A DNA stretch of 64,000 nucleotides from Acidobacteriota bacterium (GCA_003224085.1 QHYK01000071.1:95439-159438); one strand, 5' to 3'. Counted from the first letter of the stretch, positions 1 through 9,623 are shown. Made by a program: numbers and translations. Notes: generated by a model not told the origin, from the letters alone.

Positions 1-513
1 GTGGCCAGCGGATACGCGCCGCTCGGGGCTGTGCTTGCTTCGGCGCGGGTCGTGGACGCGATTGAGGGAGGATCGGGGACGTTCACACACGGTTTTACCT
101 ATCAGGCGCATCCGGTCTGCACGACGGCGGGGAATGCGGTGCTCGATTGTCTAGAAACGCATCAGCTTTTCGAAAGGGTCGGGACGGCGGGAAAGAAATT
201 GCGCGAAACGCTAGCTCGCGTGGAAGGGCATCCGCACGTTGGCGACATTCGAGGAATGGGGCTGCTGGTGGGCGTGGAATTCGTGAGAGACAAGGCCACG
301 CGCGAGCCTTTTCCAAAATCCGAGAACATGGCCGAAAGAATCCGGCAGGCGGCCACGGCGGAGGCCGTGTTGACCTATCCGACGCAAGGCTGCGTGGATG
401 GCCATCGCGGCGATCACATTTTGCTTGCGCCGCCGTTCACGATTTCCGAGCAAGAGTGCGCGCTCGTGGGGCAGGCATTGGTATCGGCACTGAAAAAAGT
501 GTTTCCGTCTTGA
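1..513 (+). CDS. Class-III PLP-dependent aminotransferase, C-terminal part
   Basis: The window opens inside this gene, so the 170 visible residues are only its C-terminal half. They begin with an SGYAPLGAV stretch, which in class-III aminotransferases follows shortly after the PLP-binding lysine; that lysine must lie upstream of base 1. The GTFTHGFTYQAHPV segment and the GLLVGVEF strand of the C-terminal small domain are visible. Family members move amino groups between omega-amino acids or amines and a keto acid, but the substrate cannot be read from this part. GTG at base 1 is an internal valine codon. The two peptidase genes follow on the same strand with a short gap, so co-transcription is possible. 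Confidence 0.85.
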   Translation: MASGYAPLGAVLASARVVDAIEGGSGTFTHGFTYQAHPVCTTAGNAVLDCLETHQLFERVGTAGKKLRETLARVEGHPHVGDIRGMGLLVGVEFVRDKATREPFPKSENMAERIRQAATAEAVLTYPTQGCVDGHRGDHILLAPPFTISEQECALVGQALVSALKKVFPS

Positions 514-553
514 GTTAATGGATTTTGTTCGGCTTGTGGAGACCCAGCCGCCC

Positions 554-2758
554 ATGCGAAAAATCTCTTTGGCCGCGCCCGTTAGTTTCTTCGTGGTGCT
601 CATTTTCTCAGCCACATTTACTTCACTGCGTTCTGCGCAGCACCAGAAAACTCCTTCCTCTTCCGCGCCAATTCGGGGTTTTGTAGCGGCTCATGCGGTC
701 GCCGAGCACCGGCTCGAAGCGGAATTTCAGGCCATTCCGTCCCCAGAGAAAGCGCGCGAGTGGCATCGGACACTAACGGCGGAACCCCATCCTGCGGCGT
801 CCGACCGAAACAACTACCTAGCGGATTTCATTGCAGACGAATGGCGAAAGCAAGGCTTGGAAGACGTGGCCTTGCGGCGGTACGACGTGCTGCATTCGAA
901 GCCACGCAGCGTTTCGCTGGAAATGACCACCCCGGTGCATTACACGGCGACACTGCGCGAGGATCCGTACGAAGTCGATCCCGATACCAAAAATCCCGCC
1001 GTTTCCGGCGCCTATTTTGGATACTCCGCTTCCGGCGAAGTGACCGCGGAAGTGGTCTACGCGCACAGCGGGAATCCCGAAGATTATGATTTGCTGCGAA
1101 GGAACGGAATCAGCGTCAAAGGAAAAATCGTGCTGGTGCGCTACTCGAATCCGTACAGCTATCGCGGTTTCAAAGCGCTGACGGCGGAGCGCGAAGGGGC
1201 GGCGGCCTTGCTGATTTATTCCGATCCCGCGGAAGACGGCTACGCACGCGAAAAGGTATTTCCGGATGGGCCGTGGGGGCCGGAGAGCCACATCCAACGC
1301 GGCGCGATCACTTACGACTACATTGTGCCGGGCGATCCCACAACGCCGGGCTGGGCTTCTGTTCCCGGCGCGAAGCACATCCCGCCGGAAGAAGCGCGAT
1401 CACTACCGAAAATTATTGGGCTTCCTCTTTCCTGGCACGACGCGAAGCCGCTGCTGGAAAACATGAATGGGCCCGAAGTGCCCAAGGATTGGCAAGGAGC
1501 CCTGCCCATCAAGTACCGGATGACCGGCGGGGTGACGGCGCACGTGAAAGTGGACATGGACACGAGCCTGCAGCCTTACACGGTGGTGGAGGGGCGCATT
1601 CGCGGGACCGAGTGGCCAGAGGAATGGGTATTGCTGGGGAATCATCGCGACGCCTGGGTATTTGGCGGGGTCGATCCTTCGAGCGGCACAGCTTCGATGC
1701 TGGAGCTGACCCGCGCGCTCGGCGAACTCAAGCAGCGCGGAATCCGGCCGCGGCGCACGGTACTGGTTTGCAGCTGGGACGGGGAAGAATACGCGCTGAC
1801 CGGTTCGACGGAGTGGGGTGAACAGTTTGCAGACGATCTCAAGAAAAAGCTGGTGGCGTACTTGAATGTGGACGAGTCCGTAGCGGGAGCGGCGACAACC
1901 GCTGGACCGGAAGGACTGAGCTTTTCGCCTTCGGCGGTGGCGTCGCTGGCGCCGATGCTGGTGGAAGCTTCGAAGGACGTGCGCGCGCCTTCCGGAAAAT
2001 CGCTTTATGAAGCATGGCGAGCGACGAGCAGACGCGATACAAATGCCAGCCAGCCGCCGCTCGACAGCGGGCTGGTCGAAACGCGCATCGGCAGCGGCTC
2101 CGACCACACGGTGTTTCTGAATCATCTGGGCCGTCCGGTGATCAACCTGGGATTCACCGGCGATTACGGCGTGTACCACTCGATGTACGACGACCGTTAC
2201 TGGATGGAGCATATTGGCGATCCAACGTTCGAATACCATGTCGCGCTGACAAATATCTGGGGGCTCGTGGCGCTGCGGCTGGCGAACGCGGATGTGCTGC
2301 CGTATGACTTTGGGTTCAACGCGTTGGCGCTGGATCATTTTCTTTCCGAGACGGAGGTCAGGAACAAGATTGACACACACAAGGTGAGATTGAAAAAGCT
2401 CCACGAACGCATCGGGGAATTTCAAAAAGCGGGCAATGAGCTGAGCAAGGCCGTGGAAAAGGGACTTGCTGCTGGCGGGAATTCCGCAGAGAAAATGGAG
2501 CGACTCAACCAGCAGCTTCTGCAAGTGGAATCGAACTGGCTCCATCCTGATGGGATTCCGGGACGGCCGTGGTTCCAGCATTTGATTTATGCGTCGCGCT
2601 ACACCTATGCGCACCTCGAATTGCCTGGACTGACAGAAGCCGTCGAAAAGGGAGACTCGAAGGTGGCGTCCGAACAAGAGGCGCTACTCGAGCGCGCGCT
2701 GCAGAAGAACATCGAGTTGCTGCGCAGAGCAAAGGATCCCTGGGAGAAAAACAATTGA
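554..2758 (+). CDS. Exported M28 family peptidase (glutamate carboxypeptidase II-like)
   Basis: A zinc peptidase of the PSMA/NAALADase type that removes C-terminal acidic residues or trims peptides outside the cytoplasm. Counting from the upstream ATG at 518, it has a PA domain (about residues 195-240), then the dinuclear zinc site: His376 in GNHRDAW, Asp386 in GVDPSSG, Glu423 (catalytic base) and Glu424 in DGEEY, Asp452 in NVDES and His554 in YHSMYDD. These positions nearly match human GCPII. The C-terminal 150 residues are the transferrin-receptor-type dimerisation domain. I prefer ATG 554 because it places a signal peptide (MRKISLAAPVSFFVVLIF) at the N-terminus; ATG 518 would add 12 residues. 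The stop overlaps the next gene by four bases. Confidence 0.93.
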   Translation: MRKISLAAPVSFFVVLIFSATFTSLRSAQHQKTPSSSAPIRGFVAAHAVAEHRLEAEFQAIPSPEKAREWHRTLTAEPHPAASDRNNYLADFIADEWRKQGLEDVALRRYDVLHSKPRSVSLEMTTPVHYTATLREDPYEVDPDTKNPAVSGAYFGYSASGEVTAEVVYAHSGNPEDYDLLRRNGISVKGKIVLVRYSNPYSYRGFKALTAEREGAAALLIYSDPAEDGYAREKVFPDGPWGPESHIQRGAITYDYIVPGDPTTPGWASVPGAKHIPPEEARSLPKIIGLPLSWHDAKPLLENMNGPEVPKDWQGALPIKYRMTGGVTAHVKVDMDTSLQPYTVVEGRIRGTEWPEEWVLLGNHRDAWVFGGVDPSSGTASMLELTRALGELKQRGIRPRRTVLVCSWDGEEYALTGSTEWGEQFADDLKKKLVAYLNVDESVAGAATTAGPEGLSFSPSAVASLAPMLVEASKDVRAPSGKSLYEAWRATSRRDTNASQPPLDSGLVETRIGSGSDHTVFLNHLGRPVINLGFTGDYGVYHSMYDDRYWMEHIGDPTFEYHVALTNIWGLVALRLANADVLPYDFGFNALALDHFLSETEVRNKIDTHKVRLKKLHERIGEFQKAGNELSKAVEKGLAAGGNSAEKMERLNQQLLQVESNWLHPDGIPGRPWFQHLIYASRYTYAHLELPGLTEAVEKGDSKVASEQEALLERALQKNIELLRRAKDPWEKNN

Positions 2759-3954
2759 AGAATCGTTTCCAGCTCTTGCGCTGTCTGCTGCTGATGTCTT
2801 GCTTCGTTTTTGCGTCAGCTCCTGCTTATGCGCAACAAGCGGCGCATGCAAAGCCACGGGCGCGCGACCTCGGCGTGCCGTTTGAGGGCATCCCAGGGCC
2901 GCTGAACGCAATCACAGACGTTGCGGGGGTCGTCGTGGGGCATACGACGGTGATTTCGGGCGAAGGCAAACTTCAAGTCGGCAAAGGGCCGGTGCGAACG
3001 GGCGTGACTGCCGTTCTACCGCGCGGGAAAAATTCCATTCTTGATCCCGTGTTTGCAGGGTGGTTCTCGCAGAACGGCAACGGGGAAATGACGGGTACGA
3101 CGTGGGTGGAAGAATCGGGATTCCTCACCGGCCCGGTGATGATTACCAATACGCACAGCGTGGGAGTGGTGCGCGACGCGGCAATCCAATGGCGCGTCAC
3201 GCATGGGCAAGGAGGCCCGGACGACGACTGGTGGTCGCTGCCAGTGGTGGCGGAAACCTGGGATGGCTGGCTGAACGACATCAACGGATTTCACGTGAAG
3301 CCGGAAGATGCACTGCACGCGATTGACTCGGCACATACCGGGCCAGTGGAAGAAGGCAACGTGGGCGGCGGCACGGGAATGATTTGCAACGAATTCAAAG
3401 GGGGAATCGGCACGGCTTCCAGAAAGCTGAGCGCGAGAGAGGGAGGCTACACGGTGGGTGTGCTGGTGCAATGCAATTACGGAAGAAGGCCGAATCTGCG
3501 CATTACCGGCGTGCCGGTTGGGGAGGAAATCCCGGAGGAGCGCCCGTACACGTCAGCGTCGTTCAGCGACACTGATCATGGCTCCATTATCGTTGTCGTG
3601 GCGACCGATGCGCCCTTGCTTGCCCATCAATTGAAGCGCATAGCGCGGCGCGTCACGCTGGGGCTCGGCCGCCTCGGAAGCGCCTCGGGAAATGGGTCAG
3701 GAGACATTTTCATTGCGTTTTCGACGGCGAATTCCGGCGCGGCGAAGCCTGCTGCGCTGGCGCAACTCACGATGTTGCCCAACGACCTGATGAATCCGGT
3801 CTTCGAAGCTACGGTGGAAGCGACGGAAGAAGCCGTCGTGAACGCGATGGTCGCGGCGGAGACGATGACAGGGATTGACAACCACAAGGTGATTGCGCTG
3901 CCGCATGACAAGCTGCGCGAAGTGCTGAAGAAATACAACCGACTGGCCCAATGA
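2755..3954 (+). CDS. Exported P1 family peptidase (DmpA/BapA-like aminopeptidase)
   Basis: Homologue of L-aminopeptidase/D-esterase DmpA, an Ntn-fold enzyme that cuts itself into two chains to release an N-terminal serine nucleophile. The cleavage motif NGSGD is present, with Ser315 as the predicted nucleophile, followed by IFIAFSTAN. The N-terminal DVAGVVVGHTTV and the central GNVGGGTGM loop are also typical. The start is TTG 2755, sharing TTGA with the upstream stop; it gives a clear signal peptide ending in APAYAQQ, and no better-placed start is visible. Length 399 residues is normal for the family. Tight coupling with the M28 gene suggests joint production of two peptide-degrading enzymes. 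Substrate preference (L-amino acid amides, beta-peptides) is not readable. Confidence 0.9.
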   Translation: MKNRFQLLRCLLLMSCFVFASAPAYAQQAAHAKPRARDLGVPFEGIPGPLNAITDVAGVVVGHTTVISGEGKLQVGKGPVRTGVTAVLPRGKNSILDPVFAGWFSQNGNGEMTGTTWVEESGFLTGPVMITNTHSVGVVRDAAIQWRVTHGQGGPDDDWWSLPVVAETWDGWLNDINGFHVKPEDALHAIDSAHTGPVEEGNVGGGTGMICNEFKGGIGTASRKLSAREGGYTVGVLVQCNYGRRPNLRITGVPVGEEIPEERPYTSASFSDTDHGSIIVVVATDAPLLAHQLKRIARRVTLGLGRLGSASGNGSGDIFIAFSTANSGAAKPAALAQLTMLPNDLMNPVFEATVEATEEAVVNAMVAAETMTGIDNHKVIALPHDKLREVLKKYNRLAQ

Positions 3955-4155
3955 GCGAAGTTAAAGCGCACGACTACAAGAGCGACTTATGATCCTTCTG
4001 ATTATAGGTGGGCTCTCACTGGCATCCCCCGATCCGGTCAGACTATCGGCTATCTTAACCCTTACGCCATTCCGACGCATACCTAACTTGCCGCCGTAGC
4101 GACCCGAGAGTTGTAGCTAATAGGTTGCATATGCCAAGGCCGACGGAGGTTGGCT
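3955..4155. other. Intergenic region with probable promoter of the lipoprotein gene
   Basis: About 200 bases between the P1 peptidase and the small lipoprotein gene. No convincing ORF, RNA gene or strong terminator is visible. A GGAGG at 4145-4149 serves the downstream ATG at 4156. Confidence 0.4.
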
Positions 4156-4578
4156 ATGTTCCGGAAACCTCTACTTCCGCTATTGTTCGTTTTCTCAAGC
4201 GCGTGGATCATCGGTTGCGGCGCGCAGAAGGACATTGAAGCCGCTTCCGTGGCCGTGGCGCAATTTCATGGCCAGCTCGACCATCAGGATTACCGCACCA
4301 TTTACAAAAACGCAGACGAACGGTTCCGGGGAGCGAGCAAGCAAAATGATTTCTTCGCGCTCATAACCGCCATCCATAACAAGCTCGGGACCGTGCAGCG
4401 ATCTTCGCGGCAGGGCTTCTTTGTGAACTTTAACACTTCCGGAACAAGCATCCGGCTGACGTACGCGACGAAATTCAGCGGCGGAGACGGGCAAGAAGAA
4501 TTCCTCTGGAGCAAGAGCGGTGATAATTTTCGGCTTCTCGGCTATCACATTAATTGGAATGCGCTGATTTCGAAATAG
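4156..4578 (+). CDS. Small predicted lipoprotein, DUF4019-like
   Basis: A 140-residue protein with a type II signal peptide: MFRKPLLPLLFVFSSAW then lipobox IIGC, with Cys21 as the lipidation site. The mature part (DYRTIYKNADERFRGA...) resembles small DUF4019/DUF3887-type domains, alpha-beta folds in which the chain reports or binds something in the periplasm; no enzyme motif is visible. ATG 4156 is chosen over TTG 4150 because GGAGG at 4145-4149 is six bases upstream of the ATG. It stands alone and converges on the gcvT-like gene, with 14 bases between the stops. Function unknown. Confidence 0.75.
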   Translation: MFRKPLLPLLFVFSSAWIIGCGAQKDIEAASVAVAQFHGQLDHQDYRTIYKNADERFRGASKQNDFFALITAIHNKLGTVQRSSRQGFFVNFNTSGTSIRLTYATKFSGGDGQEEFLWSKSGDNFRLLGYHINWNALISK

Positions 4579-4592
4579 GGCGCAGGCGGGCG

Positions 4593-5792
4593 TTAAGGCA
4601 CGGGCACGGCGGTTTTGCGAGGCGGATTGAAGAAGGGAAGGGGAACAACCTTCGCGGAGACGGTGTGGCGCGCAGCTTCGACGGTCATTTCCATGCTGAG
4701 CGAAGTTCCCGGCTTGGAGCTTTCGCGGCTGACGGAAGCAAGCGCGATCATCTTCTTTAGCGTAGGAGACCAGGTGGTTGAGGTGGCTTTACCGGCTTGG
4801 CGGCCGCCGCGATACACGGGCACGGCGATGCGCGACGCCATGCTGGGCACCTGAGGCGCCATCTTCAACTTGTCGTAGAGGGCTTCCACTTCGTTCCAAT
4901 TGATTGCGAGGCCGACAAGCGCGCGCTGAGAGCCCTTTCTTGCTTCGTGGGCCAACGCCTCGCGGCCGACGAAATTTTCTTTCCTTAAATCCACCAATTT
5001 CCCGAGACCAACCTCAAAGGGCGAATATTTTTGCGATTCGATGAGCGCTTTTTTGCTGGAAATGTAGTCGACTTCGATGAGGATGAGTCCCGCTTCGATG
5101 CGGGCGATGTCCAGAGCGATCATGCCGGCGGGATGAATGTCGAACGCTTTGCCCTTGGCGACGAGCGCGTCCCAGACTTTCACGGCGTCAATCCAGGGCA
5201 TCCAGATTTCGAAGCCCAGGTCGCCCGTGTAGCCGGTGCGGGAAATGTCCACGGGGACACCGGCGATTTTTCCACGAGTGAGGCGAAAATATTTCAGGTT
5301 GTCGATGGGGGCGTCGGTGACAGTGCGCAGGAGCCGACCAGACATGGGCCCTTGGAGCGCAAGAGCGGCAGTCTGCTCGGAAATGTCTTCCATGGATACG
5401 TCGAGGGCCAGCGCATTTTGCCGGAACCAGCGCAGACTGGGATCGGCGGCGGTCCACCGATATTCATTTTCGCCAAGGCGCGTGATGGTGCCGTCGTCAA
5501 TGACTTTGCCTTCCTGATCGCACCAGCAGCAGTAGATGACTTGATCCACCGCGACTTTGTTGATGTCGCGGCAGATGACGCGGTTGACGAACTTCGTGGC
5601 GTCGCGGCCGGTGACGCGGTATTTGAAGAGCGGAGAAATGTCGATGAGCGCGGCGGAGTTGCGAATGGCGTTGTACTCGTGCTCATGATGCATCTCGTAG
5701 ACGCTGACGGTGTAATAGCCCGACCACTCGCGGTAATTCAGACTTTCGCACAGCGCCAAGGTGCGCTCGTGAAAGGCAGTTCCGACCGGCAC
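4593..5792 (-). CDS. GcvT-like aminomethyltransferase / folate-binding protein
   Basis: Member of the glycine-cleavage T-protein family (399 residues). It has the N-terminal GcvT folate-binding domain (EYNAIRNSAALIDISPLFKY, DQVIYCCWCDQEGKVIDDGT), the RTGYTGDLGFEI motif, DIARIEAGL, and the C-terminal barrel domain. In the glycine-cleavage system this protein transfers the aminomethyl carbon to tetrahydrofolate, but no gcvH or gcvP is nearby. Lone relatives act in demethylation of dimethylglycine, sarcosine or similar compounds, so gcvT itself is not assured. Start GTG 5792 has a GGGAGGA ribosome site, and TATAGT at 5816-5821 (minus strand) may be the -10 box. A formate-THF ligase (11.3 kb) also handles one-carbon folate units. 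Confidence 0.8.
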   Translation of the reverse strand: MPVGTAFHERTLALCESLNYREWSGYYTVSVYEMHHEHEYNAIRNSAALIDISPLFKYRVTGRDATKFVNRVICRDINKVAVDQVIYCCWCDQEGKVIDDGTITRLGENEYRWTAADPSLRWFRQNALALDVSMEDISEQTAALALQGPMSGRLLRTVTDAPIDNLKYFRLTRGKIAGVPVDISRTGYTGDLGFEIWMPWIDAVKVWDALVAKGKAFDIHPAGMIALDIARIEAGLILIEVDYISSKKALIESQKYSPFEVGLGKLVDLRKENFVGREALAHEARKGSQRALVGLAINWNEVEALYDKLKMAPQVPSMASRIAVPVYRGGRQAGKATSTTWSPTLKKMIALASVSRESSKPGTSLSMEMTVEAARHTVSAKVVPLPFFNPPRKTAVPVP

Positions 5793-5954
5793 GCTTCCTC
5801 CCCTATCGAAATATACTATAGCCGCCAGACGTGTTAGTCGTATCCCGATAAGTGGCGAGTTGGACCAGAACTTAGGCTGAGCCCAGCCGAAGCTGGCATC
5901 GCGCCTTTCCCCACAACGCGTTGAGGCTCACAATGCGTATACCGAGCGTCGCTC

Positions 5955-6133
5955 CTTTTTCTGCTTACAGATGAGGACATCAAGAAGCTCGAATATTTCA
6001 ACCTGGCGATTGACCAGGATCCCGGCTTCGCTCGCAGCTAGTGCAGAGCTGGCGCTCGTCTATTTCGCCACGGCTCTACCGGGACTGTCCACCGGTTGTG
6101 ACATTCCAGAGAATCGAGAAAGCGATGCCGTGA
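5955..6133 (+). pseudogene. Decayed TPR-domain fragment
   Basis: Inside a 550-base gene-free stretch, one forward frame from about 5961 reads LLTDEDIKKLEYFNLAIDQDPGFAR before a stop at 6039-6041, and the next frame continues with AELALVYFA. Together these match a TPR unit of the kind found C-terminal to winged-helix, adenylate-cyclase or kinase domains in Acidobacteriota (EYFNxAIxxDPxFALAYAxLA). At least one frameshift and a stop break it, and neither an N-terminal domain nor further repeats are visible. The rest of 5793-6345 holds only the promoters of the flanking genes. I read it as a gene relic; a chance match is possible because it is short. Confidence 0.5.
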
Positions 6134-6345
6134 TAGCGCGGCAGCGGGTGAGGTAATTCAAAAATGGCAAGGTCGCGGCTCAGAGTGTATTCAGGTGCTG
6201 CTGGAGAAAGCTCAATCCGAGCCACGCACCAATGTCGACAAAAGGTCTTTTGCGCGTGCCCTTGTGCCGCATTCGGGGTGTCAGTAGAATGTGGAGTCTT
6301 TGCTTCCCGCATTTTTCTTATTGAGTCATACCGGAGCCAAACTGC

Positions 6346-7956
6346 ATGGGGCAGCACTACGGCGCCATCGTCATCGGCGGCGGCCATAACGGGCTAGTCA
6401 ACGCGGCGTACCTCGCCAAAGCGGGGAAGAAAGTAGTCGTTCTGGAGCGACGGCACGTGCTGGGCGGGGCAGCCGTGACCGAGGAGATCTTCCCGGGCTT
6501 CCTTTTTTCTGAATGTTCTTACGTGGTCTCGTTGCTGCGGCCGGAAATTATCCGGGAGCTTGATCTGCCCCGGCACGGACTGGAAATTTTGCCGTTGGAC
6601 GGCACGTTTACTCCGATGCCGAACGGTGATTGCCTCTGGCGGGTAAACGATCATGCCAAAACGATGCGCGAAATTCGGCGGCACTCGCGCGTGGACGCTG
6701 AAGCGTACGAAGAATTCTCGAAGATGATGGTGCCGATCTGCCGGTTCGTGAAGCCCATCCTCTCGATGATTCCGCCGGATCCGACGACGCTCCATCCGCG
6801 CGACCTCAGGCAGCTCCATTTTCTGCTGCAGCGCTTCCGCGAACTTTCTTCCGACGAACGCTACACGCTGGTGCAGCTCATGACCATGAGCTCGGCGGAT
6901 TTTCTCGACCAGTGGTTCGAAACCGATGTGCTGAAAGCCACCATGTCGGCGTCAGGCATCATCGGCACGTTTCTTGGAATTCGCTCGCCTGGAACCGCAT
7001 ACGTTTTGTTGCACCACTACATGGGCGAAATTGACGGCGCGTTTCGCTCCTGGGGCTTCAGCCGTGGGGGCACCGGAGCCATTTCGAACGCAATCGCTTC
7101 GGCCGCGCGCGAATTGGGAGCGGAAATTCGCACGAAAGCGCCGGTGACGAAAATTCTGACCAAGCACGGGCGTGCTTGCGGCGTGGTGCTCCAGTCCGGA
7201 GAAGAAATTTCCGCGGACGTGGTTTCGTCGAGCGTAGATCCGCATCTGACGTTCGAGAAGTTTCTCGAGCCCAGCGAACTTCCCTCCGATTTTCTTGAAA
7301 GCGTGCGGCACTACAAGTTCCGCGGCTCTTCCGGCAAGGTCAATCTTGCGCTCGACGCGCTTCCCAATTTCAAGTGCCTGCCCGGTCCCGGCACGCATCT
7401 TCGCGGAGCGATTTCCGTTTCTCCCGGCATGGATTACATGGAGCGTGCCTACGACGACGCGAAGTACGGCCACTACTCGCGCCGCCCGTACATCGACATG
7501 GTGATTCCAAGCCTGACGGATCCGAGCGTGGCGCCTCCGGGAAAACACGTTCTTTCGTGTTTCGTGCAGTACGCTCCTTATAAACTGGCTGAGGGCACAT
7601 GGGACGAGCAGCGCGAAGCTTTCGGCAACAACGTCATGGATACGATTGCGGAGTACGCGCCGAACATCAAGGACATCATCGTCGGCAAGCAAGTGCTGAC
7701 GCCGCTCGACCTGGAGCGCGAATTTGGCCTTACACAAGGAAATATTTTTCAAGGCGAACTCTCTCTCGAACAGCTTTTCTTCCTGCGGCCGGTCGCTGGA
7801 TGGGCGTACTACCGCACGCCGATCCACAACCTCTATATGTGCGGATCGTCCACGCATCCGGGCGGCGGCATTATGGGCGCCAACGGGCGTCTGGCGAGCC
7901 AAGTCATTCTGAAAAACTCGAAGTTCGGCCTCTCTCGCGCGAAGGCGGCGAACTGA
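6346..7956 (+). CDS. PYROXD2-like FAD-dependent oxidoreductase (copy 1)
   Basis: A 536-residue flavoprotein of the phytoene desaturase/PYROXD2 group. The N-terminus shows the dinucleotide-binding fold VIGGGHNGLVNAAYLA followed by VVVLERR and LGGAAVTEE. The C-terminus carries the second FAD contact (GWAYYRTPIHNLYMCGSSTHPGGG in two parts) and GIMGANGR. The family oxidises or desaturates diverse lipids and amines, and no substrate is assigned here. No carotenoid biosynthesis gene is in the window, so a carotenoid role is not supported. It is followed after one base by a paralogue, so the two are almost surely co-translated and may form a heterodimer or act in sequence. Confidence 0.88.
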   Translation: MGQHYGAIVIGGGHNGLVNAAYLAKAGKKVVVLERRHVLGGAAVTEEIFPGFLFSECSYVVSLLRPEIIRELDLPRHGLEILPLDGTFTPMPNGDCLWRVNDHAKTMREIRRHSRVDAEAYEEFSKMMVPICRFVKPILSMIPPDPTTLHPRDLRQLHFLLQRFRELSSDERYTLVQLMTMSSADFLDQWFETDVLKATMSASGIIGTFLGIRSPGTAYVLLHHYMGEIDGAFRSWGFSRGGTGAISNAIASAARELGAEIRTKAPVTKILTKHGRACGVVLQSGEEISADVVSSSVDPHLTFEKFLEPSELPSDFLESVRHYKFRGSSGKVNLALDALPNFKCLPGPGTHLRGAISVSPGMDYMERAYDDAKYGHYSRRPYIDMVIPSLTDPSVAPPGKHVLSCFVQYAPYKLAEGTWDEQREAFGNNVMDTIAEYAPNIKDIIVGKQVLTPLDLEREFGLTQGNIFQGELSLEQLFFLRPVAGWAYYRTPIHNLYMCGSSTHPGGGIMGANGRLASQVILKNSKFGLSRAKAAN

Positions 7957-7957
7957 A

Positions 7958-9547
7958 ATGCCGCTCGGACAGCGCGTGGTTCTCATCGGCGGCGGCCACA
8001 ATGCTCTGATCGCCGCTTTTTATCTGGCCAAGGGCGGATTCAAGCCGCTCGTTCTCGAACGCCGCGAAATGGCGGGTGGCGGCGCCATCACCGAAGAGTT
8101 TTATCCCGGTTTTCGCGCATCCACGCTGGCGCATACGACAGGGCCGCTGCGCGCCGACATTGTGCGCGACATGCAACTCTACCGCTTTAGCTGCGAGATG
8201 CTTTCTCCTGATCCGCGCGTGTTCGCCCCTGCGCCGGAAGGCGGAGCGCTGTTTTTCTACAACCACGTCGCGAATACAGCGGCGGGCATCGCCCAGTTTT
8301 CAGAAAAGGATGCCCGGAAATATCCGGAATTCGCCGAGTCGCTCGAAGCCATTTCCGAAGTTCTCTCGCAGGTTGCTGCGATGACGCCGCCGGCGATCGA
8401 CAAGCCCAGTCCCGAGGATTTCTGGAATCTTTTCAAAACGGGACGCGGCGTGCGCCGACTCGGAAAAGCGGGTATCTTCAACCTGTTCCGCTGGTCGCCC
8501 ATGGCGGTTGCGGATTTTGTCGCGGAGTTCTTTGAAACAGAATTGCTCCGCGCGGTGATCGCAGCGCGTGGAATCTTCGGGAATGCGCTGGGTCCCTGGT
8601 CGGCTGGATCAACGGCAGTTCTGCTCCTTCGCGCCGCCGCGGATGCCCATCCCGTCGGTTCCGCTGCTTTTCCGCGGGGCGGCCTTGGCTCGCTCACCCG
8701 CGTGCTCGCCGAGTCCGCCAAGGAAGCGGGCGCGGAAATTCGTGTGGACGCGGAAGTTGCGCAGATTCGCGTCAAAGACGGCGCGGTCACCGGTGTTGTG
8801 CTCAAAAATGGCGAAGAAATCGCCGGAGAGGCCGTCGTTTCCGGCGTCGATCCGAAACGCACTTTCTTTCATCTCATTGATCCTTCCCAGCTCGATCCTG
8901 TCTTCGCGAATCGCATCAAGAATTTTCGCGCGAAGGGCAACGTGGCGAAGGTGAATCTCGCGCTTGGCGGTTTGCCCAGTTTTTCCGCGCTCGAGAGCCG
9001 CGAGGATGCATTGCGAGCCCTCTCCGGCCGCATTCACATTGGGCCGGACATTGACTACCTGGAGCGCGCCTTCGACGATTCGAAGTACGGTGAGATTTCC
9101 AAAGCGCCTTATCTGGATGCCACCATGCCCACGATTCTCGATCCGGCGCTGGCGCCCGACGGCAAACATGTGCTCTCGGTTTACGTGCAGTGCGCTCCGT
9201 ACAAGCTGAGAGAAGGGCATTGGGACTTGCGGCGACGGGACCTCAGCTTGACGGTGATCAACGCACTTGGCGCCTACGCGCCGAATCTCTCCAGTTTGGT
9301 GGAAGGAGTGCAGGTCATCACGCCCGAGGACCTGGAAACCTGTTACGGCTTCACCGGGGGCCACATTTTTCACGGCGAGCTTGCGCTGGACCAGCTCTTC
9401 ACCATGCGGCCGGTGCTCGATTGGGCGCGCTACAAGACGCCCGTTCGCGGACTGTTCCTCTGTGGTTCCGGAACGCATCCTGGCAACGGCTTGACGGGCG
9501 CTAGCGGCGCGAACGCGGCGCGCGAAATCATCCGCGAACTGCGATAG
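7958..9547 (+). CDS. PYROXD2-like FAD-dependent oxidoreductase (copy 2)
   Basis: Second member of a tandem pair (529 residues). It has the same architecture as its neighbour: VLIGGGHNALIAAFYLA, LVLERREMAGGGAITEEF at the N-terminus and GLFLCGSGTHPGNGLTGASG at the C-terminus for FAD binding. The two copies share long stretches such as YLERAFDDSKYG versus YMERAYDDAKYG and PYKLREGHWD versus PYKLAEGTWD, so they arose by an old duplication. The ATG follows the upstream TGA by one base. Function is that of an FAD-linked dehydrogenase or desaturase of unknown substrate, probably working with copy 1. Confidence 0.88.
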   Translation: MPLGQRVVLIGGGHNALIAAFYLAKGGFKPLVLERREMAGGGAITEEFYPGFRASTLAHTTGPLRADIVRDMQLYRFSCEMLSPDPRVFAPAPEGGALFFYNHVANTAAGIAQFSEKDARKYPEFAESLEAISEVLSQVAAMTPPAIDKPSPEDFWNLFKTGRGVRRLGKAGIFNLFRWSPMAVADFVAEFFETELLRAVIAARGIFGNALGPWSAGSTAVLLLRAAADAHPVGSAAFPRGGLGSLTRVLAESAKEAGAEIRVDAEVAQIRVKDGAVTGVVLKNGEEIAGEAVVSGVDPKRTFFHLIDPSQLDPVFANRIKNFRAKGNVAKVNLALGGLPSFSALESREDALRALSGRIHIGPDIDYLERAFDDSKYGEISKAPYLDATMPTILDPALAPDGKHVLSVYVQCAPYKLREGHWDLRRRDLSLTVINALGAYAPNLSSLVEGVQVITPEDLETCYGFTGGHIFHGELALDQLFTMRPVLDWARYKTPVRGLFLCGSGTHPGNGLTGASGANAAREIIRELR

Positions 9548-9623
9548 ATCACTGAGGCAAGGCCTGCAGTTTCGTAGTTCCTGTGTAGAATGGTGGGCCT
9601 GAATCTGTGGAGGTAAAGAGTTC

